From Streptomyces luomodiensis (GTDB lineage Bacteria; Actinomycetota; Actinomycetes; Streptomycetales; Streptomycetaceae): 64,000 bases of DNA. The notes beneath the pieces are model-generated. The model made no database searches, was not told the origin of the DNA, and was given only the letters and a program-made list of their open reading frames with translations. A program made the translations under genes and the position numbers. Each line of letters begins with the position of its first letter. Position 1 is the first letter of the stretch. Of the stretch, positions 16,062 to 25,956 are shown piece by piece. Where the stretch lies: contig NZ_CP117522.1 in assembly GCF_031679605.1 (NCBI RefSeq), positions 4,278,001 to 4,342,000 on the forward strand. The letters run 5' to 3'.

Positions 16062-17429
16062 CTAGGCCGGCACACCGCACAGCTCGCGCCGCGCGGCCTC
16101 CGCACGCCGCTCGGCCTTCGCCTTCCGCGTGGCGTACAGCGTGATCGCCGCCACGCCGCCGACCGCGATCAGGCCGATGGCGACCGTGCCGCCCCATCCG
16201 GCCGCGTGGAAGGCGAGCGCGCCGAGCGCGCCGCCCACGCTGCTGCCGATGTAGTACGACGCCTGATAGAGCGCCGCGGCCTGGGCGCGGCCGGTCTTGG
16301 CCGTCCGGCTCACCGCCGAGGACGCCGCCGCGTGGCCCGCGAAGAAGCCCGCGGTGATCAGCACCAGACCGGCCAGCACCGCCGCGATCGAGTTCAGCAG
16401 GGAGAGCAGCAGTCCGGCCGCCGTCGTGGTCGCCGCCACGTACAGCGCACCGCGCCGGCCGAGGCGGCCGACCAGCTTGCCGGTCCCCGCCGAGGAGACC
16501 GTGCCGACCAGGTAGATCAGGAAGATCGAGCCGACCAGGCTCTGTGAGAGGCCGAAGGGCTGGGCCACCAGGCGGTAGCCGATGACCGTGTAGACCCCGC
16601 CGAAGACCGTCATGAACAGCGCGCCGATCGCGTACAGCCGGCACATCAGCGGATCGGAGAGGTGCCCGGCGAGGGTGCGGCCCAGCGCCCGCGGGCTCAC
16701 CGCGGCCGGGGTGAAGTGACGGGCCTTGGGCAGCAGCAGCCGGAAGGCCACCGCGCACAGCAGCGCCATCGCGCCGACCGCGGCCAGCGCGGCCCGCCAG
16801 TCCCAGGCGTCCGCCACCCAGCCGGTGAGGATCCGGCCGCTCATACCGCCGACGCTGTTACCGGCCACGAACAGCCCGATCGCGCCGACCAGCGCTTTCG
16901 GGTGCACCTCTTCCGACAGGTACGCCATCGCGGAGGCCGGGATACCGGCCAGCGCCGCGCCCTGGACCGCGCGCAGCGCGATCAGCCAGCCCAGGTTGGG
17001 CGCGAACGGCACCAGCAGGGCCAGCGCGACCGCGACCGTGAGCGAGGCGGTCATCATGGCGCGCCGGCCGAACCGCTCGGACAGCGCGCTCAGCGGCACG
17101 ACCGTGAGCGCCAGGCCGAAGGTGGCCGCCGAGACGCTCCAGCTGGCCTGGTCCGCCTGGACCCGCAGATCGTCGGAGATCGCGGGCAGCAGCGCCTGGG
17201 TCGAGTAGAGCAGGGCGAAGGTGGCGAGTCCCGCGGTGAAGAGGGCGAGCCGCATCCGGAGGTAACCGGGGTGACCCGGGCTCATCCGCCCGGCCGCGGT
17301 GTCGGTGGCCGCGTCGGACTGGGGCTCGGACCCGGGCTCGGGCTCGGAGGGGTTCGGGTTCGTGGAGATCGAAGCGGAGGCGTCCACCCGGTGGGTTCCG
17401 GTGGACGCCTTGGTATCGGCAGGAGGCAT
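16062..17429 (-). CDS. MFS transporter, YnfM/arabinose-efflux-like
   Basis: 455 aa with 12 membrane segments starting near residue 60. SERFGRRAMM is the loop 2-3 motif and RAVQGAALAGIPASAMAYL the helix 5 antiporter-like motif typical of drug-efflux MFS members. The first 45 residues are a low-complexity Pro/Glu/Ser tail. Start taken as ATG 17429, with AGGAG-like bases near; the ATG 36 nt upstream is weaker. Divergent from a LysR regulator, its likely controller. Confidence 0.82.
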   Translation of the reverse strand: MPPADTKASTGTHRVDASASISTNPNPSEPEPGSEPQSDAATDTAAGRMSPGHPGYLRMRLALFTAGLATFALLYSTQALLPAISDDLRVQADQASWSVSAATFGLALTVVPLSALSERFGRRAMMTASLTVAVALALLVPFAPNLGWLIALRAVQGAALAGIPASAMAYLSEEVHPKALVGAIGLFVAGNSVGGMSGRILTGWVADAWDWRAALAAVGAMALLCAVAFRLLLPKARHFTPAAVSPRALGRTLAGHLSDPLMCRLYAIGALFMTVFGGVYTVIGYRLVAQPFGLSQSLVGSIFLIYLVGTVSSAGTGKLVGRLGRRGALYVAATTTAAGLLLSLLNSIAAVLAGLVLITAGFFAGHAAASSAVSRTAKTGRAQAAALYQASYYIGSSVGGALGALAFHAAGWGGTVAIGLIAVGGVAAITLYATRKAKAERRAEAARRELCGVPA

Positions 17430-17521
17430 GGTTCGACCGTACGTACCCACGGTTGATGCGTCCAATGCACGGAATGGGGATAATCAATCCACCGCAGCAT
17501 GAGTAAAGGTCAGGGCCGTTC
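17430..17521. promoter_or_regulatory. Divergent MFS/LysR control region
   Basis: 92 bp between the transporter and LysR starts, AT-richer than the flanks, with GATAATCAATC and several T-n11-A type sequences as expected for LysR binding. Individual sites cannot be assigned by eye. Confidence 0.5.
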
Positions 17522-18475
17522 GTGTCACGCATCAGTTACGAAAACGACATTCCGGTGACAGCAGATGTCGAGGCCGAGTCCTGGGCGGCCGCCCTGACAC
17601 CGCGTCTCGCCCAGTTCGCCGCCGTCGCCCGCCATGAGCATGTGACGCGGGCCGCACACGAGTTGGGGGTGCCTCAGTCGACGCTCAGCCGGGCCATGGT
17701 CCGGCTGGAGGAGGACCTGGGCGTGGTGCTCTTCGCCCGCCGGGGCCGTACGGTGGCGCTCACCCCGGCGGGACGGACGTTTCTGCGCTCGGTCGAACGG
17801 GCCCTCGCAGAGGTCGACCGCGCCGCCGAGTCCGTACGGGCCGACGCCGATCCGGCGGCGGGCCGGGTCTCGTTCGGCTTCCTGCACACGCTGGGCACCG
17901 AGACCGTGCCCGGTCTGATCCGGGCCTTCCGGGTGGACCATCCCCGGGTGCGGTTCCAACTGGTCCAGAACTACGGCGAGGCGATGATCGAGCGGATGCG
18001 CGCGGGCGGCCTCGACCTGTGCCTGACCTCCCCCGTACCGGACGCCCCCGATCTGGTCGCCCGCCGCCTGGACGAACAGCGGCTGCGGCTGGTGGTCCCC
18101 GACGACCACCGGCTGGCCGGCCGCCGCCGGGTCCGGCTCGCCGAGGCCGCCTCCGAACTCTTCGTCACCCTGGAACCGGGCTACGGGCTGCGGCGCATCA
18201 CCGACGCGCTGTGCGCCGAGGCGGGGTTCACCCCGAGGATCGCCTTCGAGGGCGAGGAGGCGGAGACCCTGCGCGGCCTGGTCGCGGCCGGTCTCGGCGT
18301 GGCCCTCCTGCCGCCCCCGGCGGTCCCCCGCCCCGGAGTGGCGGAGCTGACCGTCACCGCCCCGCGCGCCGTCCGCGAGATCGGCGTCGCGTGGCTGGAC
18401 GGCCACCCCGATACGCCGCCGGTGGCCGCCTTCAAGAGGTTCCTGCTGAGCCGGCGGGGGCAGCTGCTGGCCTAG
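17522..18475 (+). CDS. LysR-family transcriptional regulator
   Basis: 317 aa. Winged helix-turn-helix at residues about 28-86 (FAAVARHEHVTRAAHELGVPQSTLSRAM), then the periplasmic-binding-protein-like effector domain (about 112-310) with GFLHTLGTETVP at its start. It begins at GTG 17522 with a 25-residue lead before the DNA-binding domain. Divergent from the MFS gene at 16062-17429, which it probably regulates in response to an unidentified ligand. Ends 12 nt before the stop of deoA. Confidence 0.88.
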   Translation: MSRISYENDIPVTADVEAESWAAALTPRLAQFAAVARHEHVTRAAHELGVPQSTLSRAMVRLEEDLGVVLFARRGRTVALTPAGRTFLRSVERALAEVDRAAESVRADADPAAGRVSFGFLHTLGTETVPGLIRAFRVDHPRVRFQLVQNYGEAMIERMRAGGLDLCLTSPVPDAPDLVARRLDEQRLRLVVPDDHRLAGRRRVRLAEAASELFVTLEPGYGLRRITDALCAEAGFTPRIAFEGEEAETLRGLVAAGLGVALLPPPAVPRPGVAELTVTAPRAVREIGVAWLDGHPDTPPVAAFKRFLLSRRGQLLA

Positions 18476-18487
18476 GGTCTGCGAGCG

Positions 18488-19762
<1,275 letters not shown>

Positions 19763-19829
19763 GGCGGCTGTACGGGGCCTTTCGTGTGGTGGGGCACGGT
19801 GGCGATCCGGCCCCGGGGGTGGAGCGGGG

Positions 19830-19859
19830 CCGGTCCGGGGCCGGTGCGCCCCGGACCGG
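19830..19859 (-). terminator. Intercistronic hairpin between cdd and deoA
   Basis: 11-bp perfect stem (19830-19840 with 19849-19859), 8-nt loop, just after the cdd stop. It may attenuate or stabilise the message rather than end it, since deoA has no obvious promoter of its own. Confidence 0.6.
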
Positions 19860-19867
19860 GCGCGCCG

Positions 19868-20290
19868 TCAGCCGTGGGCGGCGGCGCGCCGCAGGTCGGC
19901 GGGGCCGAAGGCGTCGGGGAGGAGTTCGGCCAGGGGGCGGATGCCGGTGGCGGTGTCCATCCGGAGCTCCGGGCCGCCGTGTTCCCACAGCAGCTGGCGG
20001 CAGCGGCCGCAGGGCATCAGTACGGCGCCCTCGCGGTCGCAGCAGGTGAAGGCGGTGAGGCGGCCGCCGCCCGAGGCGACGAGGGAGGAGACCAGGCCGC
20101 ATTCGGCGCACAGCGCGACACCGTAGGCGGCGTTCTCCACGTTGCAGCCGCTGACCGTGCGGCCGTCGTCGACGAGCGCGGCGGCGCCCACCGGGAAGCC
20201 GGAGTAGGGGGCGTAGGCCCGGGACATGGCGTCCCGGGCCTGTGCGCGCAAGGCCTCCCAGTCGGGGGCCGCGGCGGTGGACGTGCTCAT
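19868..20290 (-). CDS. cdd: Cytidine deaminase
   Basis: 140 aa, the length of homotetrameric cytidine deaminases. Catalytic Glu and zinc ligands are in SGCNVENAAYG, CAECG and PCGRCRQ. Converts (deoxy)cytidine to (deoxy)uridine, giving substrate for deoA. Start at ATG 20290 overlaps the stop of the upstream permease by ATGA. Confidence 0.94.
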   Translation of the reverse strand: MSTSTAAAPDWEALRAQARDAMSRAYAPYSGFPVGAAALVDDGRTVSGCNVENAAYGVALCAECGLVSSLVASGGGRLTAFTCCDREGAVLMPCGRCRQLLWEHGGPELRMDTATGIRPLAELLPDAFGPADLRRAAAHG

Positions 20291-21582
20291 GTGCCCTGTC
20301 CCTTCCGGTAGGGCTTGCTGTTCGCCTTGGGCATCCGCAGCCGCTGTGAGGCGAGCCCCATGACCAGCAGGGTCACGATGTACGGCGTGGCGCTGACCAG
20401 GTCGTTGGGCACGGTGTCGGTCAGGGCGTACCACAGCAGCAGCGCGACGGCCGCGGCGCCGGACACCGCGCCCGCGACATAACTCTTGCGGACAATCCGC
20501 CAGCCCGCCAGCACGGCGAGGCCGAGTGCGACCAGCAGCAGCAGTGCGTGGACGGTCGCCCCGCCGTTGCGCAGCTGGAGGGCGTCGGAGTAGCCGAACA
20601 GCCCGGCGCCCATGGCGAGCCCGCCCGGCCGCCAGTTGCCGAAGAGCATGGCGGCGAGGCCGATGTAGCCGCGGCCGCCGGTCTGGCCCTCGTTGTAGAT
20701 GTGCGAGCGGACGAGGGCGAGGAAGACCCCGCCGAGTCCGGCGAGGGCGCCGGAGACCACCACGGCCGTGTACTTGTAGAGGTAGACGTTGACGCCGAGG
20801 GACTCGGCCGCCGTCGGGTTCTCGCCACAGGACCGCAGCCGCAGGCCGAACGAGGTCCGCCACAGGGCGAAGAAGCTGCCCGCGACCAGGAGGACGGAGA
20901 CGATGGTCAGCGCCGAGATGTCGGTGACCAGGCCGCCGAGGATGCCCGCGATGTCCGAGACCAGGAACCAGTGGTGGTTCTCCAGATCCGCGAGCCAGTC
21001 GGACAGCCCGGGGACGGTGAACGTCTGGATGGGGTCGACCTGCGGGGAGTTCTTCGGGGAGCCGCCGATGTCGCCCAGCGGTTCGAACCAGCGCTTGGCC
21101 AGATAGGTGGTGGCGCCCAGGGCGAGGATGTTGATCGCCACACCGGAGATGATGTGGTCCACACCGAAGGTGACGGTGGCGACCGCGTGGACCAGACCGC
21201 CGACCGCGCCGCCGAGGACACCGGCGAGCACGCCCACCCAGGGGTTGGTCTGATAGCCCGCCCAGGCGCCGAAGAAGGTGCCGAGGATCATCATGCCCTC
21301 GAGGCCGATGTTGACCACGCCGGCCCGTTCGGACCACAGTCCGCCCAGGCCCGCGAGCCCGATGGGCACGGCCATGGAGAGCGCGGCGCCGATCTGGCCG
21401 GAGGAGGTGACGCGGTCGAAGTCCGCCTGCTGGGCGGCGTCGACGAGGGCGCGCAGCACCGACAGCGCGATCAGCGCCCCGGCGACGATCAGCAGCACCT
21501 TGCCCAGGGACATCCGGGAGGCGGGCCCGTTCCCCTTGCCCGGCGCGCTCGTGCTCTTGGTGGTGGTCACCGTGGCACTCAT
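20287..21582 (-). CDS. Nucleoside ABC transporter permease (second)
   Basis: 431 aa, about 10 membrane helices, branched-chain-amino-acid-type permease domain as in BMP/Nup systems. LWSERAGVVNIGLEGMM (about residues 92-108) is the family signature and GENPTAAESLGVNV the cytoplasmic coupling loop. ATG 21582 chosen for the GGAG upstream; the frame extends further without need. Works with the next permease, the ATPase and the BMP lipoprotein. Confidence 0.88.
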   Translation of the reverse strand: MSATVTTTKSTSAPGKGNGPASRMSLGKVLLIVAGALIALSVLRALVDAAQQADFDRVTSSGQIGAALSMAVPIGLAGLGGLWSERAGVVNIGLEGMMILGTFFGAWAGYQTNPWVGVLAGVLGGAVGGLVHAVATVTFGVDHIISGVAINILALGATTYLAKRWFEPLGDIGGSPKNSPQVDPIQTFTVPGLSDWLADLENHHWFLVSDIAGILGGLVTDISALTIVSVLLVAGSFFALWRTSFGLRLRSCGENPTAAESLGVNVYLYKYTAVVVSGALAGLGGVFLALVRSHIYNEGQTGGRGYIGLAAMLFGNWRPGGLAMGAGLFGYSDALQLRNGGATVHALLLLVALGLAVLAGWRIVRKSYVAGAVSGAAAVALLLWYALTDTVPNDLVSATPYIVTLLVMGLASQRLRMPKANSKPYRKGQGT

Positions 21583-21670
21583 CGTGTTTCTCCGTTCGCT
21601 TCTCCGCCCACTCGGCACGAAGGCGCGGCTATCGTCATCACCTGCGGCCCGGAGGCCTCGTGTGCGTCGC

Positions 21671-22813
21671 TCACGTCACCGGCACCTCCGTCTCCGTCTT
21701 GTCCGAACCCTGGCCCTTACCGGCCTTGGCCTGGGCGGCGAGCTCCGCGCCGACCCTCTGCTGCTGGCGCTTGAGCCCGTAGCGGCGCACCAGTTCGTAC
21801 GCGATGACGACACACAGGACGATCACGCCCTGCATCACACCGACGATCTCCTTGTCGTAGCCCTGGAACTCCAGGCGGTTGGCGCCGCGCTCCAGGAAGC
21901 CCCACAGCACGGCGGCCAGCGCGATGCCGACCGGGTTGTTGCGGCCGAGCAGCGCGATGGCGATACCGGTGAAGCCGATGCCCGTGGGGAAGTCGGAGGT
22001 GAACTGGTGGGTGTCGTTGAGCAGGGTCGGCATGCCGACCAGACCGGCCATCGCGCCCGAGAGCACCATGCTGGTGAACACCATGCGCCTGACGTTGACG
22101 CCGCTGGCCTGGGCGGCGGACTCGGAGCGGCCCACCGCGCGCAGGTCGAAGCCGAACCGGGTGCGGCCGAGCAGGAACCAGAAGCCGACGCCCGCGAGCG
22201 CCGCGACCACGATGAAGCCCCAGATGGGGTCGAGGTCGCCGCCCGCCGGGATGGTGAAGAAGTGGCTGGAGGACGGCAGCGGGTCGGTGGCCACGATGTT
22301 GGTCTGCTTGTCGAGGTCGGCCAGCCGCCCGTCCACCAGCAGATAGCTGATGAGGATGCCCGAGAGGGAGTTCAGCATGATGGTGCTGATCACCTCGCTG
22401 ACGCCCCGGTAGACCTTCAGCAGACCGGCGATGGACGCCCACATCGCGCCGACGAGCATGCCGACCAGGATGATCAGCGGGATCTGCACCAGGCCCGGCA
22501 GCTTCAGCGCCCCGCCGACGACGGCGGCGAAGAAGGCGGCGAGCCGGTACTGGCCGTCGACGCCGATGTTGAAGAGGTTCATCCGGAAGCCGACGGCCAC
22601 CGCGAGCCCCGCCAGGTAGTACGTCGTCGCCTTGTTGAGGATGTAGACCTGGCTGTCGGCCTTCACGCCGTAGTCGAACATGATGCCGAAGGCGTTGAAC
22701 GGCTCCTTGCCGGTCGCCAGCAGCACCAGGGCGGTCACCACGAACGCGGCGGCGAGCGCCAGCACCGGGGCCGCGACCGCGAGCAGCACCCGCTCCTTGT
22801 CCAGCTTCTTCAT
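21671..22813 (-). CDS. Nucleoside ABC transporter permease (first)
   Basis: 380 aa, about 8-9 membrane helices. FRMNLFNIGVDGQYRLAAFFA and GRSESAAQASGVNVRR are the conserved permease segments of this family. C-terminal 35 residues are polar and charged. Starts within the ATPase stop (ATGA overlap at 22810-22813), so it is translationally coupled. Confidence 0.9.
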   Translation of the reverse strand: MKKLDKERVLLAVAAPVLALAAAFVVTALVLLATGKEPFNAFGIMFDYGVKADSQVYILNKATTYYLAGLAVAVGFRMNLFNIGVDGQYRLAAFFAAVVGGALKLPGLVQIPLIILVGMLVGAMWASIAGLLKVYRGVSEVISTIMLNSLSGILISYLLVDGRLADLDKQTNIVATDPLPSSSHFFTIPAGGDLDPIWGFIVVAALAGVGFWFLLGRTRFGFDLRAVGRSESAAQASGVNVRRMVFTSMVLSGAMAGLVGMPTLLNDTHQFTSDFPTGIGFTGIAIALLGRNNPVGIALAAVLWGFLERGANRLEFQGYDKEIVGVMQGVIVLCVVIAYELVRRYGLKRQQQRVGAELAAQAKAGKGQGSDKTETEVPVT

Positions 22814-24450
22814 CGATCCTCTCCCCCGGTCGCGGCCTCGGTCGCGGCCTCGGTCCCGGTCCCGGTTCCGCCGTCCGCAGGGTGCTCCAGATGGCCGGAG
22901 GCCGCGCCGGTCATGGCCGAGCCGAGCTCCTCCGGGGTGATGGTGGCGGGGTCGGCGTCGGCGACCAGCCGGCCGCGGTACATCACCCGCAGGGTGTCGG
23001 ACAGGCCGATCAGCTCGTCCAGGTCGGCCGAGATCAGCAGCACGGCCAGGCCCTCCCGGCGCGCGGTGCGGATCTGGTCCCAGATCTGCGCCTGCGCGCC
23101 CACGTCCACCCCACGGGTGGGGTGCGCGGCGATCAGCAGCTTGGGGTGGTGGCTCATCTCCCGGCCGACGATCAGCTTCTGCTGGTTGCCGCCGGACAGC
23201 GAGGCCGCGGTGACCTCGATCCCGGGGGTGCGCACGTCGTAGTCGGCGACGATCCGCTCGGTGTCCCGGCGGGCGGCGGCCGGGTTGAGCAGCCCGCCCC
23301 TGCTGTTGGGCTCCTCGGTGACATGGCCGAGGATGCGGTTCTCCCACAGCGGCGCCTCCAGCAGCAGTCCGTGCCGGTGGCGGTCCTCGGGGATGTAGCC
23401 GATGCCGTCCTCGCGCCGCTTGCGGGTGGGCGTGTGGGAGATGTCGGCGCCGTCGAGGGTGACGGTGCCGGCGTCGGGGTCGCGCATGCCCATGATGGCC
23501 TCGACCAGTTCGGCCTGGCCGTTGCCCTCCACCCCGGCGATGCCGAGGACTTCGCCCTTGCGGATGGTGAAGCCGATGTCGTCGAGCACCGCCCGCTCCA
23601 CCCCGTCCACATCGGTGGCGGTCAGCCGCAGCGCGTCCACGACGAGCATCTCGGTGTCGGTGACGGTGGATTCGCGGGTCTCGGGCGAGGGCAGTTCGCT
23701 GCCGACCATCAGCTCGGCCAGCTGCCGGGGGTTGGTCTCGGACGGCACCACGGAGGCGACCGTGGTGCCGCGGCGGATGACGGTGATGTCATCGGCCACG
23801 GACAGCACCTCGCCCAGCTTGTGCGAGATGAACAGCACCGTCAGGCCCTCGGCCTTGAGTTCGCGGAGGTTGTCGAAGAGCGCGTCCACCTCCTGCGGGA
23901 CGAGGACGGCGGTCGGCTCGTCGAGGATGAGCGTACGGGCGCCCCGGTAGAGGACCTTGAGGATCTCCACGCGCTGACGGTCCGCCACGCCCAAATCCTC
24001 GACGAGGACATCGGGGCGGACGCCCAGCCCGTAGGCGTCGGATATCTCCTTGATCCGGGCGCGCGCCCGGCCGCCGATGCCGTGCAGCTTCTCCGCGCCG
24101 AGCACGACGTTCTCCAGCACGGTGAAGTTGTCGGCGAGCATGAAGTGCTGGTGCACCATGCCCACGCCGCGGGATATGGCGTCCGCCGGGGAGTGCAGTT
24201 CCACCGACTCGCCGTCGAGCGCGATGGTGCCCTCGTCCGGGCGCTGCATCCCGTAGAGGATCTTCATCAGGGTCGACTTGCCCGCGCCGTTCTCGCCCAC
24301 GAGGGCGTGCACGGTGCCGCGGCGCACGGTGATGTCGATGTCGTGGTTGGCGACGACTCCGGGGAACCGCTTGGTGATTCCGCGGAGTTCTACGGCGACG
24401 TCGGTGACGGCACCGGCGGGAGCGCCCTTGGGGGGGCTGGCGGCTTTGAT
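22810..24450 (-). CDS. Nucleoside ABC transporter ATPase, two ABC modules; start codon unusual
   Basis: 546 aa counted from an ATC at 24450. Module 1: Walker A GENGAGKST near residue 55, Walker B ILDEPTA. Module 2: GVEGNGQAEL in place of Walker A, LSGGNQQK signature, then LLIAAHPTRGVD. The asymmetry is normal for RbsA/MglA-type ATPases. No ATG, GTG or TTG lies in frame between the bmp gene and the ABC fold; instead AGGAG (24457-24461) precedes this ATC by 6 nt. A single-base error in the nearby run of seven C could instead join the GTG at 24457, but that GTG has poor spacing. Confidence 0.85.
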   Translation of the reverse strand: MKAASPPKGAPAGAVTDVAVELRGITKRFPGVVANHDIDITVRRGTVHALVGENGAGKSTLMKILYGMQRPDEGTIALDGESVELHSPADAISRGVGMVHQHFMLADNFTVLENVVLGAEKLHGIGGRARARIKEISDAYGLGVRPDVLVEDLGVADRQRVEILKVLYRGARTLILDEPTAVLVPQEVDALFDNLRELKAEGLTVLFISHKLGEVLSVADDITVIRRGTTVASVVPSETNPRQLAELMVGSELPSPETRESTVTDTEMLVVDALRLTATDVDGVERAVLDDIGFTIRKGEVLGIAGVEGNGQAELVEAIMGMRDPDAGTVTLDGADISHTPTRKRREDGIGYIPEDRHRHGLLLEAPLWENRILGHVTEEPNSRGGLLNPAAARRDTERIVADYDVRTPGIEVTAASLSGGNQQKLIVGREMSHHPKLLIAAHPTRGVDVGAQAQIWDQIRTARREGLAVLLISADLDELIGLSDTLRVMYRGRLVADADPATITPEELGSAMTGAASGHLEHPADGGTGTGTEAATEAATGGEDR

Positions 24451-24514
24451 GGCGCACTCCTGAGGGGCGACGGGGGGTGGGGCGGGCCGGGGCCGGACCG
24501 GCCGGGGTACGCCG

Positions 24515-24553
24515 CGGACCCGGGCGGGCGCCCGGGGGCGCCCTGCGGGTCCG
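24515..24553 (-). terminator. Hairpin between bmp and the ABC ATPase gene
   Basis: 8-bp outer stem (24515-24522 with 24546-24553) enclosing a second G/C stem. Placed after the binding-protein gene, it probably acts as a partial terminator or RNA stabiliser raising the binding protein over the other subunits, as is common in such operons. Confidence 0.6.
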
Positions 24554-24565
24554 TGGCGCGCGGGG

Positions 24566-25600
24566 TCAGTCCTTGTAGGTGTCGTTGACCTTGATCTGAC
24601 CGTCGATGATCTTCTTCTTGGCCGCCTCGATCTTCGGCTTGATGTCGTCGATGAACCCGCCGGAGTACGACAGGGAGACACCGCCGCGCTTGAGGTCGTA
24701 GGACTGGACGCCGCTCTCGGGCTTCTTGTCCTTGATGACGCTCTTGATGAAGTCGTAGACCGAGCCGTCCACGTTCTTGACCATGGAGGTCAGGATCGAG
24801 TTCTTGTACTGGGACAGGCCCTTGTCGTAGTACTGGTCGCCGTCGACGCCGATCGACCAGGTGCCCTTCTTGCCGGCGGTCGCCTCGATGGCGCCCGCGC
24901 CGGAGCCGCCGGCCGCGGAGAAGATCACGTCGACCTTGTTGGAGAGCATGCCCTCGGCGATGTCCTTGCCGCGGTCGGGCATGCCGAAGCCCTTGGCCGA
25001 ACCGACCTGCACCCACTGGACGTCGAGCGACGCCTTGGGGTTGGTGTCCTTCAGGCCCTGCTGGAAGCCGCCCGCGAACTTCTTGATCAGCGCGCTGTCG
25101 GTGCCGCCGATGAAGCCCACCTTGTCGGACTTGGTCTTCAGCCCCGCGGCCACACCGGCCAGGTAGGAGCCCTCGTGCTCGGCGGCGACCAGGCTGGCCA
25201 CGTTCTTGGCGTCGACGACCGAGTCGACGATGGCGAAGTCGGTGTCCTTGTACTTCTTGGCGGCCTTGGTGAGCGAGGGGGTCCACGCGTAGCCGACGCC
25301 TATGACGGGGTTGTAGCCCGCCTCGGCCAGGCTGGCCAGCTTGTCGTAGCGGTCGGCGTCGGTGTCGCCGTCCTTCGCCGTCAACTCCTTGCCCTTGACG
25401 TCGAAGTCCTTCAGGGCCTTGTCATAGCCCTGGGCGGCGGAGTCGTTGAAGGAGTGGTCGCCACGGCCGCCGACGTCATAGGCCAGACCGACGCCGGCGT
25501 CCTTGCTTCCCTCTTCCGAACTGCTGCCACACGCGGTGACGGAGAATGCGAGAGCCGCGGTGGCAATGCCCGCGACAGCTATCGTGGATACCCGGCGCAC
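24566..25600 (-). CDS. BMP-family nucleoside-binding lipoprotein
   Basis: 344 aa. Lipobox VTAC with Cys24, then a mature Ser/Glu-rich linker and the BMP/PnrA fold: GLAYDVGGRGDHSFNDSA binds the nucleoside edge, VIGVGYAW and GGTDSALIKKF follow. Captures nucleosides outside the membrane for the ABC system encoded downstream. GTG start at 25600 with AGGGGA 6 nt upstream. First gene of the uptake-salvage operon, under the third copy of the shared operator. Confidence 0.93.
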   Translation of the reverse strand: MRRVSTIAVAGIATAALAFSVTACGSSSEEGSKDAGVGLAYDVGGRGDHSFNDSAAQGYDKALKDFDVKGKELTAKDGDTDADRYDKLASLAEAGYNPVIGVGYAWTPSLTKAAKKYKDTDFAIVDSVVDAKNVASLVAAEHEGSYLAGVAAGLKTKSDKVGFIGGTDSALIKKFAGGFQQGLKDTNPKASLDVQWVQVGSAKGFGMPDRGKDIAEGMLSNKVDVIFSAAGGSGAGAIEATAGKKGTWSIGVDGDQYYDKGLSQYKNSILTSMVKNVDGSVYDFIKSVIKDKKPESGVQSYDLKRGGVSLSYSGGFIDDIKPKIEAAKKKIIDGQIKVNDTYKD

Positions 25601-25658
25601 GAGGGTCCCCTCTGAATGACTCGGAGCGCCCCTTTGCGGCGCTGGCTCCGCCGCATCG

Positions 25659-25670
25659 TAACGCGCGTAG
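25659..25670 (-). promoter_or_regulatory. Variant palindromic operator at the bmp promoter
   Basis: On the minus strand CTACGCGCGTTA, 10 of 12 bases of the deoC/add palindrome. It overlaps a -10 TACGAT (25655-25660), giving a leader of about 45 nt with a ribosome-binding site, unlike the leaderless deoC and add. Confidence 0.7.
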
Positions 25671-25901
25671 ATGTCAGATAAAGGCCCGCTCGGCAGCCGT
25701 TATCGGATCGTCGCGAACCTCTCGTGTCCACGAGCCGTACCGGCGGTGGCGGCGGGGTGACGAGACGGCGCGCCCCGAGGGGCGCGCGCACCTTCGCCGA
25801 TGTCCACGGGCGCGGCGCCGACGCGGTGGCCGACCCCGCGCGGGCGCATCGGCGACCGGCCGCTGTACGTCTCCCTCGTCATCGGCTGCCTCGACCCGGC
25901 C

Positions 25902-25927
25902 CACGCCCCCGGCACTCCGGGGGCGTG
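25902..25927 (-). terminator. Terminator after the M20 amidohydrolase gene
   Basis: Perfect 11-bp stem (25902-25912 with 25917-25927) and 4-nt loop just downstream of the stop at 25957. The rest of 25671-25956 shows no gene; another 9-bp G/C hairpin lies at 25768-25787. Confidence 0.8.
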
Positions 25928-25956
25928 CGGGAAGACCTCCGCCGGCCACATCCGTC

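Noticed and set aside
15374..16144. Plus-strand frames across the 15.3-16.1 kb gap
   Set aside because: Arginine/proline-rich low-complexity translation, no ribosome-binding site, repeated DNA.
25700..25951. Minus-strand ORF of 83 codons between bmp and the M20 gene
   Set aside because: Overlaps the bmp operator region and the hairpins; composition-driven.
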